A DNA stretch of 7,924 nt, from positions 1-7,924 of the forward strand of contig JANJXE010000316.1 of NCBI GenBank assembly GCA_024709185.1, read 5' to 3'. Of the stretch, positions 1 to 6,646 are shown piece after piece. Origin of the DNA: Paludibacter sp. (GTDB lineage Bacteria; Bacteroidota; Bacteroidia; Bacteroidales; Paludibacteraceae). The first letter of the stretch is position 1, and each line of letters starts with the position of its first letter. The position numbers were made by a program, and so were the translations under genes. The notes beneath the pieces are model-generated. The model made no database searches. It had not been told where the DNA came from and worked only from the letters and a program-made list of their open reading frames with translations.

Positions 1-1134
1 CGAACCTTTGTAATTCATAAAAGCATTAATGGCGCGTTCCTCAAGCAGGGCCAGGAAGTCAAATTCTTTTTGTTTGCCTTTTTCCTCTGCCAGTTTACGG
101 GCCAGTTCCTTCAGCAGGATAGCACGAGGATCGGAGATGGTATAAACAGCATGACCGATACCGTATATCAAACCAGTGCGGTTGTATGCATCTTTATTTA
201 ACATTTTATTAAGGTATGCGTCGATTTCCTTCACATCCTTCCAGTTTTTGATGGCTTCTTTCAGATGGTCAAACATGTCTTTAACTTCAATATTGGCACC
301 TCCGTGGAGTGGACCTTTGAGTGAGCCGATGCCTGCCGCAATGGCCGAATAGGTATCGGTTTGAGTCGAGCTGGTTACACGTACCGAAAAGGTTGAGTTG
401 TTACCTCCACCGTGTTCTGCATGAAGAATAAGACAAAGGTCGAGTAGTTTCACATCGAGTTCAGTGTAATTATTGGGACCCTTAATCATATACAGGAAGT
501 TTTCAGCAATCGAGGCACCTTCGAGCGGGTGGCGGATGTGCAGCGAACGACCCTGCTGGCTGTGGCGAAGGATATTGTACGCATAAGCGATAATAGTCGG
601 GAATTTGGCAATCAATTCCACCGACTGGCGGATGAGATTATCGCGGGTAATATCATCTGCATTGGGGTCAAAGGTGTACATTTCGAGAACACTACGAGCC
701 AGAATATTCATAATGTTATTTCCTTCCAGCTCAATGATATTCAATTTCATCTTGGCGTCAAGAGCCATCGATTCATTGAGAATTTCGGTAAATACACGTA
801 ATTCCTCTTTATCGGGAAGGTATCCGGAAAGCAGCAGGAAAGCCGTTTCTTCAAAACCCAGTCGATTTTCGGCTTCTATCCCGTGAACCAGGTCTTCGAG
901 GTCGATGCCACGGTAGAATAATTTTCCCGGGATGGGTTTGAGGCCACCTTCGGGCAATCGTTCGTAACCTACTACGTCGCCCACCTTGGTAAGACCAACG
1001 AGTACCCCGGTATTGTCTTCGTTACGCAATCCACGCTTCACATTAAACTGCGTAAAGAGTTCTTTTTCAATGCGGCTGGTGGTTTTTACAGTTTCTGATA
1101 GTTTGTAAATCAGGTAATCTTTTTTTGTTGCCAT
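1..1134 (-). CDS. gltA: Citrate synthase (Si-type fold), 3' end cut by window edge
   Basis: Condenses oxaloacetate and acetyl-CoA to citrate in the cytoplasm, the entry step of the TCA cycle. The frame is open from the ATG at 1134 to the left edge, giving 378 codons without a stop. The family usually has about 430-450 residues, so roughly 60-70 are missing. Visible active-site elements are LHAEHGGGNN (His241, aligning with pig His238), GPLHGGAN (His277, pig catalytic His274) and GIGHAVYTISDPR (His328 and Arg337, pig His320 and Arg329). The third catalytic residue, an Asp (pig Asp375), should lie just past the edge. The start MATKKDYLIYKL follows the aconitase stop by 21 A-rich bases without a Shine-Dalgarno sequence, so the two genes are very likely co-transcribed. 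The motif after His241 reads GGGNN, unlike E. coli (EQN) or pig (EGGN); a 2-methylcitrate synthase activity cannot be excluded. Confidence 0.95.
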   Translation of the reverse strand, partial: MATKKDYLIYKLSETVKTTSRIEKELFTQFNVKRGLRNEDNTGVLVGLTKVGDVVGYERLPEGGLKPIPGKLFYRGIDLEDLVHGIEAENRLGFEETAFLLLSGYLPDKEELRVFTEILNESMALDAKMKLNIIELEGNNIMNILARSVLEMYTFDPNADDITRDNLIRQSVELIAKFPTIIAYAYNILRHSQQGRSLHIRHPLEGASIAENFLYMIKGPNNYTELDVKLLDLCLILHAEHGGGNNSTFSVRVTSSTQTDTYSAIAAGIGSLKGPLHGGANIEVKDMFDHLKEAIKNWKDVKEIDAYLNKMLNKDAYNRTGLIYGIGHAVYTISDPRAILLKELARKLAEEKGKQKEFDFLALLEERAINAFMNYKGS

Positions 1135-1155
1135 ATGTTTATCATTTTTGTTGTA

Positions 1156-3411
1156 TTATTTTTTCATCGCATTTAAAGCACTACCTGCCCTGAACCAGCC
1201 GATTTGCTGTTCATTATAAGTATGAACTGCTTCAAATTGTTCACTGGTGCCATCAATATGGTGTAAAACGATGGTCAGATTCTTTCCGGGAGCAAATTCA
1301 GTAAGTCCAAGAATGCTGATGGTATCGTTTTCGCGTACTTTATCGTAATCAGCTTTATCGGCAAAAGTCAATGCCAGCATTCCCTGTTTTTTAAGGTTGG
1401 TTTCGTGAATACGGGCAAATGATTTCACCAAAATTGCTTTTACATTCAGGAAGCGTGGTTCCATAGCCGCATGTTCGCGCGAAGAGCCTTCTCCATAGTT
1501 TTCCTCTGCAACCACTACTGAGCCGATACCCTTAGCTTTGTACTTACGAGCGAGAGCCGGAACAGCAATGTATTCTCCGGATGCGGGATCCAATACCGCA
1601 TTAGTCGCATCATTAAATGTATTTACAGCGCCAATCAGCATGTTGTCGGAGATGTTATCCAAATGCCCGCGGAAACGAAGCCATGGACCTGCCATCGAAA
1701 TATGGTCGGTGGTACACTTTCCTTTAACTTTTATAAGAAGGGGTTGCTGCACATAATCCTTTCCATCCCATGCGGGGAAAGGTTTAAGTTCCTGAAGACG
1801 TTTCGATTCGGGATCAATTTTCACACTTACCTTGCTGCCATCTTCGACAGGAGCAATATACCCGGCATCTTTTACTTCAAATCCTTTTGCAGGAAGTTCA
1901 TATCCACTGGGTTCCTGAAGACATATTTCAACGCCCTGTTCATTTTTAAGACCATCTTTCAATGGATTGAAACACAAGTCACCGGCAATGGTCAGTGCAG
2001 CTACAATTTCAGGTGAGGCTACAAAGGCATGGGTATTCGGATTGCCATCGTTTCGCTTGGCGAAATTACGGTTAAACGATGTGATAATCGAGTTAGGACG
2101 GGTTGGATCGTCGGTTTCGCGTTTCCACTGACCGATACAGGGACCGCAGGCATTGGCCATGATTACCCCACCCACGGCTTCAAACTCTTCGATAAGTCCA
2201 TCGCGCTCTGCAGTATACCGTACCAGTTCAGATCCGGGATTAATAATGAAGCGGGCAGCAGCTTTTAATCCGTCGCGACGTGCACCGGCCACAATCGATG
2301 CAGCTCGGGTCAGGTCCTCGTAGGAAGAGTTGGTACATGAACCAATCAGTCCGGCTTCCAGTTTTTGCGGATAACCGTTTTCTTTTACTTTAGCAGCAAA
2401 TTCCGATAACGGCCAGGCTAAATCGGGTGTAAAAGGTCCGTTGACATAAGGTTCGAGTTCATCAAGATTGATTTCGATGACACGATCGTAATATTTTTCA
2501 GGATTGGCAACTACTTCAGGATCGGGTTGCAGATGACCGATAATGGCTGTAGCCAGTTCGGCGATTTCACTACGTCCGGTAGCTGACAGGTATGCGGCCG
2601 ATTTTTCATCGAAGGGGAAAATAGAAGTGGTGGCACCTACTTCAGCACCCATATTACAAATGGTTCCTTTTCCTGTTGCTGAAATAGTAGCAGTTCCTTC
2701 GCCGAAATATTCAATTACTGCATTGGTTCCTCCTTTAACGGTAAGGATTCCTGCCAGTTTTAAAATCACATCTTTGGGAGATGTCCAGCCCGACATGCGA
2801 CCGGTAAGTTTTACGCCAATAAGTTTGGGCATTTTTAGTTCCCAGGGCATTCCTGCCATTACATCCACAGCATCGGCTCCGCCTACTCCAATAGCTATCA
2901 TTCCCAAACCGCCGGCATTAGGGGTATGCGAGTCGGTACCAATCATCATTCCACCCGGGAACGCGTAATTTTCAAGTACAACCTGGTGAATAATGCCGGC
3001 TCCGGGTTTCCAGAAACCAATACCAAATTTATTGGACACATCGGTCAGAAAGTCATATACCTCTCGGTTTGATATGGTCGCTGTATTTAAATCGGATTTA
3101 GCATCAACATGTGCCTGGATAAGGTGGTCGCAATGAACGGTTGAGGGAACAGCTACTTTCTGACGGCCCGAATTCATCAATTGTAACAATGCCATTTGAG
3201 CAGTTGCATCCTGCATGGCAACCCGGTCGGGATCAAAATTTACATAATCGGTAGCACGTTCAAAACTTTTCAGGTTTTCGCCGGCAGCCAGGTGTGCATA
3301 CAGAATCTTTTCGGTAAGCGTTAGTGGCCGGGAAAGTACCGACCTAATTTTTTCAAGCTTTTGGGGAAGTTCGGAATATACTTTCCGAATCATTTCTACA
3401 TCAAAAATCAT
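1156..3411 (-). CDS. acnA: Aconitate hydratase, mitochondrial-type
   Basis: Interconverts citrate and isocitrate through cis-aconitate using a [4Fe-4S] cluster; cytoplasmic. The 751-residue protein is complete. Cluster ligands are Cys359 (GSCTNSS) and the pair Cys422/Cys425 (ACGPC), only one residue off pig mitochondrial numbering (358, 421, 424). Other active-site segments are VHCDHLIQA (Asp95-His96), [11 protein letters not shown] (Asp160, Ser161, His162) and [14 protein letters not shown] (Ser643, Ser644, Arg645). Domains 1-3 occupy about residues 1-490 and the swivelling C-terminal domain about 560-735. Length and motif spacing fit the mitochondrial aconitase subfamily, known from Bacteroides, and not the longer IRP/AcnA (about 890 residues) or AcnB types. 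The symbol follows Bacteroides use. The ATG at 3411 gives [12 protein letters not shown] and has an AT-rich leader. It is the first gene of a two-gene unit with citrate synthase; a candidate -7 element lies about 80 bases upstream. Confidence 0.97.
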   Translation of the reverse strand: MIFDVEMIRKVYSELPQKLEKIRSVLSRPLTLTEKILYAHLAAGENLKSFERATDYVNFDPDRVAMQDATAQMALLQLMNSGRQKVAVPSTVHCDHLIQAHVDAKSDLNTATISNREVYDFLTDVSNKFGIGFWKPGAGIIHQVVLENYAFPGGMMIGTDSHTPNAGGLGMIAIGVGGADAVDVMAGMPWELKMPKLIGVKLTGRMSGWTSPKDVILKLAGILTVKGGTNAVIEYFGEGTATISATGKGTICNMGAEVGATTSIFPFDEKSAAYLSATGRSEIAELATAIIGHLQPDPEVVANPEKYYDRVIEINLDELEPYVNGPFTPDLAWPLSEFAAKVKENGYPQKLEAGLIGSCTNSSYEDLTRAASIVAGARRDGLKAAARFIINPGSELVRYTAERDGLIEEFEAVGGVIMANACGPCIGQWKRETDDPTRPNSIITSFNRNFAKRNDGNPNTHAFVASPEIVAALTIAGDLCFNPLKDGLKNEQGVEICLQEPSGYELPAKGFEVKDAGYIAPVEDGSKVSVKIDPESKRLQELKPFPAWDGKDYVQQPLLIKVKGKCTTDHISMAGPWLRFRGHLDNISDNMLIGAVNTFNDATNAVLDPASGEYIAVPALARKYKAKGIGSVVVAEENYGEGSSREHAAMEPRFLNVKAILVKSFARIHETNLKKQGMLALTFADKADYDKVRENDTISILGLTEFAPGKNLTIVLHHIDGTSEQFEAVHTYNEQQIGWFRAGSALNAMKK

Positions 3412-3462
3412 AATTACTTTCGTTTATGTGTTTTTATACTGATTAATTTCTTTTTTTTATCG

Positions 3463-3478
3463 CTTCAACGTTTTGAAG
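3463..3478 (-). other. Small inverted repeat in the acnA leader
   Basis: The minus strand reads CTTCAAAACGTTGAAG, a perfect 6-bp stem (CTTCAA/TTGAAG) with a 4-base AACG loop, ending 51 bases before the acnA start. On the minus strand an A-rich tract follows, not T residues, so it is not an intrinsic terminator for leftward transcription. If the -7 element at 3490-3497 is used, the hairpin would sit near the 5' end of the acnA mRNA. It could stabilise the transcript, be a dyad operator, or be chance. Confidence 0.35.
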
Positions 3479-3489
3479 GCTACCGACAG

Positions 3490-3497
3490 CAAATATA
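3490..3497 (-). promoter_or_regulatory. Candidate -7 promoter element for acnA-gltA
   Basis: The minus strand reads TATATTTG, a full match to the Bacteroidota -7 consensus TAnnTTTG, in the gap between the photolyase stop and the acnA start. It would place the transcript start near 3484 and leave a leader of about 70 bases. I see no TTG or TTTG at the expected -33 spacing; the nearest TTTG is only two bases upstream. The call therefore rests on one half of the consensus plus its location before an operon. Confidence 0.4.
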
Positions 3498-3500
3498 GTC

Positions 3501-3525
3501 AAAGAATTACTATTTTATATTCTTT
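3501..3525 (-). other. Weak AT-rich inverted repeat directly after the photolyase stop
   Basis: Arms AAAGAAT (3501-3507) and ATTCTTT (3519-3525) form a 7-bp inverted repeat around an 11-base loop, beginning at the base after the photolyase TGA. The stem has only one G-C pair and no T-run follows on the minus strand, so it is a poor intrinsic terminator. No better terminator is visible in this gap, so read-through from the photolyase into acnA is possible. Confidence 0.25.
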
Positions 3526-4839
3526 TCAGCCCTTTTTCACACTTTCCAAACCGCGCTTGTAGGTGGTCAGCGCTCGTGCCCGTGCTACTGAATGATCGAT
3601 CATAGGAAGAGGATAGTTTAGTGTATCGAGCTCGGGTACCCATTTCCTGACATACTGTAACCGTGAGTCAAACTTTTTTGTTTGTTCTGAGGGGTTAAAA
3701 ATTCTAAAATAAGGAGCTGAGTCGCATCCACATCCTGCTGCCCACTGCCAGTTGCCATTGTTGGCCGACAAATCATAGTCGAGCAGATGTGCTGCAAACC
3801 AGGCTTCTCCCCAGCGCCAGTCAATTAATAAATGCTTGGTGAGAAAGCTGGCGGTAATCATCCGTATACGATTGTGCATTTTACCTGTTGCTTTTAGTTC
3901 ACGCATGCCTGCATCCACAATGGGATAGCCTGTTTGACCATTGCACCAGCGTTCAAATTCCTTTTCGTCGTTTCGCCATGGAATAAAATCGTAAGCCGGT
4001 TTAAAAGATTGATGCGTCACATGCGGAAAATGATATAGAATCATCATAAAGAATTCGCGCCAGATTAGTTCACCGAGCCAGGTGTCGTTGTTTGTCAATG
4101 CGGCTTTTACCAGGCGGCGTATGCTGATGGTGCCGAAACGAAGGTGCACACTCAGTCCTGAAGTACCTTCCATGGCTGGAATGTCGCGGGTTTCGTGGTA
4201 ATGGGGGAGCAGGGTAAGTGGAATTATGGGTGGCGTGAATCGGTAACCCGTAGAATGAAACCCTGTATCCGTTAGAGTATGAATATCGCTTTCAGGAGTT
4301 TCAGAGGCAAAATTATTCAGGTACTCAGAAGGAAATCCTGCTGCCATCCCTTCCTGAAAAGTCTTTCTCCAGCTTTTGGAATAGGGAGTGTAAACCGTAT
4401 ACGGTGATCCGTCGGCTTTTAAGATTTCGGACGGTTCGAAAATCACCTGGTCTTTAAACAGTTTAAAATCGATGTGTTGAGATTGCAAAAGCTGTGATAG
4501 TTCTTCATCACGTTGTCGTGCGTAGGGCTCGTAATCGCGGTTGGCATACACAGCCGCAATATCACCTTCTCTGATTAACGAATGTATCACTTCAGAAGGT
4601 AAACCTTGTTTTATACACAATTGTGAGCCCATCGGATTGAGCTTTTGGTTTATATTTTCCAGGGCCTGAAAAATGAAGTCTACACGTCGATCGATTTTGT
4701 TTTCAAGTTTAGAAAGTATGTTGGTATCAAAAATAAACAGCGGTATTACCGGGAGGCCGGTTCTGAGGGCTTCGAAAAGTCCTGCATTATCTTCCAGCCG
4801 GAGATCCCTTCGAAACCAAAATATAATCTTTTTAGTCAT
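3526..4839 (-). CDS. Class I DNA photolyase (cryptochrome/photolyase family)
   Basis: Probably repairs UV-induced cyclobutane pyrimidine dimers using blue light and FADH-. The protein is 437 residues. Residues 1 to about 165 are the alpha/beta antenna domain, opening with the family motif WFRRDLRLEDN; about 200-435 are the FAD-binding domain. By motif alignment with E. coli PhrB, Trp288, Trp341 and Trp364 match the electron-transfer triad (306, 359, 382). Trp260 (in WREFF) and Trp366 match dimer-binding Trp277 and Trp384, Glu257 matches Glu274 and Asn360 matches the FAD-contacting Asn378. Residue 320 is Lys where E. coli has Trp338 (TGWMHNR). The antenna pigment is unclear: the E. coli folate-contacting Asn-Glu near residues 108-109 is not kept. 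I chose ATG 4839 (MTKKIIFWFRRD) over an in-frame ATG at 4905, which adds 22 unconserved residues and nearly touches the ilv terminator. The gene appears monocistronic. A cryptochrome role is less likely but open. Confidence 0.93.
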   Translation of the reverse strand: MTKKIIFWFRRDLRLEDNAGLFEALRTGLPVIPLFIFDTNILSKLENKIDRRVDFIFQALENINQKLNPMGSQLCIKQGLPSEVIHSLIREGDIAAVYANRDYEPYARQRDEELSQLLQSQHIDFKLFKDQVIFEPSEILKADGSPYTVYTPYSKSWRKTFQEGMAAGFPSEYLNNFASETPESDIHTLTDTGFHSTGYRFTPPIIPLTLLPHYHETRDIPAMEGTSGLSVHLRFGTISIRRLVKAALTNNDTWLGELIWREFFMMILYHFPHVTHQSFKPAYDFIPWRNDEKEFERWCNGQTGYPIVDAGMRELKATGKMHNRIRMITASFLTKHLLIDWRWGEAWFAAHLLDYDLSANNGNWQWAAGCGCDSAPYFRIFNPSEQTKKFDSRLQYVRKWVPELDTLNYPLPMIDHSVARARALTTYKRGLESVKKG

Positions 4840-4911
4840 CTGTTTATTTTTTATAAATGCATTGAATTCAAAATTTAACGTTTGTCGGGGCTGTTTTGTT
4901 TGCAAAAAAGC

Positions 4912-4959
4912 AAAAAAATACGGAGCAGCGACTCTTATCTGGAATTTGCTGCTCCGTAT
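4912..4959 (-). terminator. Intrinsic terminator of the ilv operon
   Basis: On the minus strand, 19 bases after the ilvC stop, ATACGGAGCAGC (4959-4948) and GCTGCTCCGTAT (4929-4918) form a perfect 12-bp stem with an 18-base loop. The stem runs straight into seven T residues (4918-4912), and a second TTTTTT tract follows after GC. No T-run follows on the plus strand, so it acts only on leftward transcription. It separates the ilv genes from the photolyase gene. Confidence 0.92.
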
Positions 4960-4978
4960 ACCTGAATTATCAGTTCAT

Positions 4979-6025
4979 TTAATTGTTTTCGGGACGAAGT
5001 TTACGAACAACGGCACCGGTTCTCCACATTTCACTTTCGCGCAATGCTTTCAATTCAGCTTCCAGTCCTTCGCGGTAGTCGGGTTTCGAATTGGTATCAA
5101 TCGAACGTTGTGCTTCGTTACCACAGGCTACTTCGCTGTAGAGTTTTTCGAAAACAGGTTTGGTAGCATCGTGGAAGGGGCCCATCCAATCGAGTGCACC
5201 ACGTTGAGCAGTAGTCGAACAATTGGCATACATCCAGTCCATACCGTTTTCAGCAAACAGTGGCATCAGCGACTGTGTAAGTTCTTCAACGGTTTCGTTG
5301 AACGCTTCTGAAGGAGTATGACCGTTTTCACGCAGCACTTCGTACTGAGCCAACAGAATTCCCTGAATTGCGCCCATAAGCGTACCACGTTCGCCGGTTA
5401 GGTCGGAATATACTTCGCGTTTGAAGGTTGTTTCGAAGAGATAACCCGAACCTACACCAATTCCCAGTGCTACTACGCGATCTTTAGCACGGCCGGTAGC
5501 ATCCTGGAAGATGGCATACGAAGAGTTTAATCCACGTCCCTGAAGGAACATACGGCGCAGCGACGTACCCGAACCTTTCGGTGCAACAAGAATTACATCC
5601 ACATCGGCAGGAGGAACAATACCGGTACGTTCTTTATATGTAATGCCAAAACCATGAGAAAAATAGAGCGCTTTACCTGTAGTGAGGTAAGGTTTGATAC
5701 GGGGCCATACTTCAATCTGGGCTGCATCCGAAAGCAGGTACTGGATAACCGTTGCACGATCGCAGGCTTCTTCGATGTCGAAAAGTGTTTCACCCGGAAC
5801 CCATCCGTCAGCAATTGCTTTTTCCCAGGTTTTGCCGCCTTTGCGTTGTCCGATAATTACGTTGAAGCCATTGTCGCGGAGGTTAAGCGACTGACCAGGG
5901 CCTTGTACACCGTAACCGATTACTGCGATTACTTCATCTTTCATTACTTCCTGTGCCTTTGCCAACGGAAATTCTTCGCGGGTTACTACGTTTTCGTCAA
6001 CGCCGCCAAAATTCATTACTGCCAT
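4979..6025 (-). CDS. ilvC: Ketol-acid reductoisomerase (class I)
   Basis: Mg2+-dependent isomerisation and NAD(P)H reduction of 2-acetolactate or 2-aceto-2-hydroxybutyrate to the 2,3-dihydroxy acids, step two of valine/isoleucine synthesis. The 348-residue protein is complete. The N-terminal Rossmann fold (about 30-205) carries AVIGYGVQGPGQ at 34-45, and the cofactor loop GQRKGGKTW at 59-67 has basic residues suited to the NADPH 2'-phosphate. Catalytic candidates are His124 (FSHGF), Lys150 (APKGSG), Asp208 and Glu212 (SDLTGERG), Glu244 and Glu248 (ETVEELTQ) and Ser270 (ANCSTTAQ). The long central helix region and the C-terminus ending KLRPENN are typical of Bacteroidota IlvC. The start MAVMNFGGVDENV follows ilvN by 40 AT-rich bases that include the palindrome TAAATATTTA (6034-6043) and no Shine-Dalgarno sequence. 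It is the last gene before the operon terminator. No thioesterase-like gene lies between ilvN and ilvC. Confidence 0.97.
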   Translation of the reverse strand: MAVMNFGGVDENVVTREEFPLAKAQEVMKDEVIAVIGYGVQGPGQSLNLRDNGFNVIIGQRKGGKTWEKAIADGWVPGETLFDIEEACDRATVIQYLLSDAAQIEVWPRIKPYLTTGKALYFSHGFGITYKERTGIVPPADVDVILVAPKGSGTSLRRMFLQGRGLNSSYAIFQDATGRAKDRVVALGIGVGSGYLFETTFKREVYSDLTGERGTLMGAIQGILLAQYEVLRENGHTPSEAFNETVEELTQSLMPLFAENGMDWMYANCSTTAQRGALDWMGPFHDATKPVFEKLYSEVACGNEAQRSIDTNSKPDYREGLEAELKALRESEMWRTGAVVRKLRPENN

Positions 6026-6065
6026 TTTTTACTTAAATATTTAGTTTAGTTAATTGATACTATTT

Positions 6066-6617
6066 TTATTCAGGCTGATTACCAAATTTTCGCTGAATCT
6101 CTTCCAGCATGTCCGAAAGTCGTTCAACCTTCGATTTGGTAATAGCCACTCGTCCTGAACGGATAAATTGCAACACACCGATACTGTGGTTCAGTTCGTC
6201 GAACAATTTCTGCGTTTCAGCATAATGTCCAGTTTTCTGAAATACCACACTACTGTCGTTCATCTCCAGTATCTGAATATGATGATCGCGAATCATTTTC
6301 TCGATGGAGCCCAGGGCCAGCAACTTTTCGGTGGATACCTTGTAAAGCGCTATTTCCTGATGTACCAGGTCTTCATCGGTATTGTAATAGGCTTTCAGAA
6401 TATCGACCCGTTTGTCGATCTGACGTACCACTTTTTCAACCACATCTTCGGTAGAGTTTATGGTAATGGTAAATTTATGAATGCCTTTAATTGCCGAGGG
6501 CGACACCGAAAGTGTTTCGATGTTTAGCGCACGACGGGTGAAAATAATGGTGATTTGATTGAGCAAACCTACTGTATTTTCGGAGAATACGGTGATGGTA
6601 TATAATTTTGTTTCCAT
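6066..6617 (-). CDS. ilvN: Acetohydroxyacid synthase, regulatory small subunit
   Basis: Binds the IlvB catalytic subunit, raises its activity and usually gives feedback inhibition by valine. The 183-residue protein is complete. An N-terminal ACT domain spans about residues 3-78, opening LYTITVFSENTVGLLNQIT, the usual ligand-binding start of this family, with NIETLSVSPS as the second strand region. A second ACT-like C-terminal domain spans about 80-165 (EIALYKVS through GVLQFIRSGRVAITK). A charged tail of about 18 residues follows. Length is slightly above the 160-170 typical of proteobacterial IlvH/IlvN and normal for Bacteroidota. The ATG at 6617 lies 29 bases past the ilvB stop, in an AT-rich spacer with a tandem TAAATTTG repeat and no clear ribosome binding site. 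Adjacency to ilvB fits the shared holoenzyme. Confidence 0.95.
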   Translation of the reverse strand: METKLYTITVFSENTVGLLNQITIIFTRRALNIETLSVSPSAIKGIHKFTITINSTEDVVEKVVRQIDKRVDILKAYYNTDEDLVHQEIALYKVSTEKLLALGSIEKMIRDHHIQILEMNDSSVVFQKTGHYAETQKLFDELNHSIGVLQFIRSGRVAITKSKVERLSDMLEEIQRKFGNQPE

Positions 6618-6624
6618 GAGACTG

Positions 6625-6640
6625 CAAATTTACAAATTTA
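6625..6640 (-). repeat. Tandem TAAATTTG repeat in the ilvB-ilvN spacer
   Basis: The minus strand carries TAAATTTGTAAATTTG, two exact back-to-back copies of an 8-mer that fits the Bacteroidota -7 consensus TAnnTTTG, ending 7 bases before the ilvN start. I see no TTG/TTTG at -33 spacing upstream. An initiation site here would give a leaderless or near-leaderless ilvN mRNA. It may simply be AT-rich spacer. Confidence 0.3.
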
Positions 6641-6646
6641 ACTGAT

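Noticed and set aside
1113..1145. Short ATG frame overlapping the gltA start (ATG at 1145)
   Set aside because: It runs out of frame for about 11 codons into gltA. A-rich spacers yield such ATGs often, and nothing supports translation of it.
2543..2968. Plus-strand open frame of 141 codons inside acnA
   Set aside because: It lies wholly opposite highly conserved aconitase codons, has low-complexity composition and no start signal. It is a codon-bias shadow.
3463..3478. Hairpin near acnA as an intrinsic terminator for the photolyase gene
   Set aside because: The stem is only 6 bp and is followed on the minus strand by an A-rich tract instead of T residues.
4840..4905. Longer photolyase N-terminus starting at the ATG at 4905
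   Set aside because: The extra 22 residues match nothing in the family, the conserved N-terminus begins at MTKKIIFWFRRD, and the upstream ATG sits within 10 bases of the ilv terminator T tract.
4868..4911. TTTG (4907-4904) and TAAATTTTG as a -33/-7 promoter for the photolyase
   Set aside because: The -7 candidate has one base too many between TA and TTTG, and the spacing of about 25 bases exceeds the usual range. A promoter must be nearby, but this pair does not define it.
4673..5311. Plus-strand open frame of 212 codons
   Set aside because: It runs antisense through the photolyase start, the terminator hairpin and the conserved ilvC C-terminus, and its translation looks like no known family. 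It is a shadow of the real genes.
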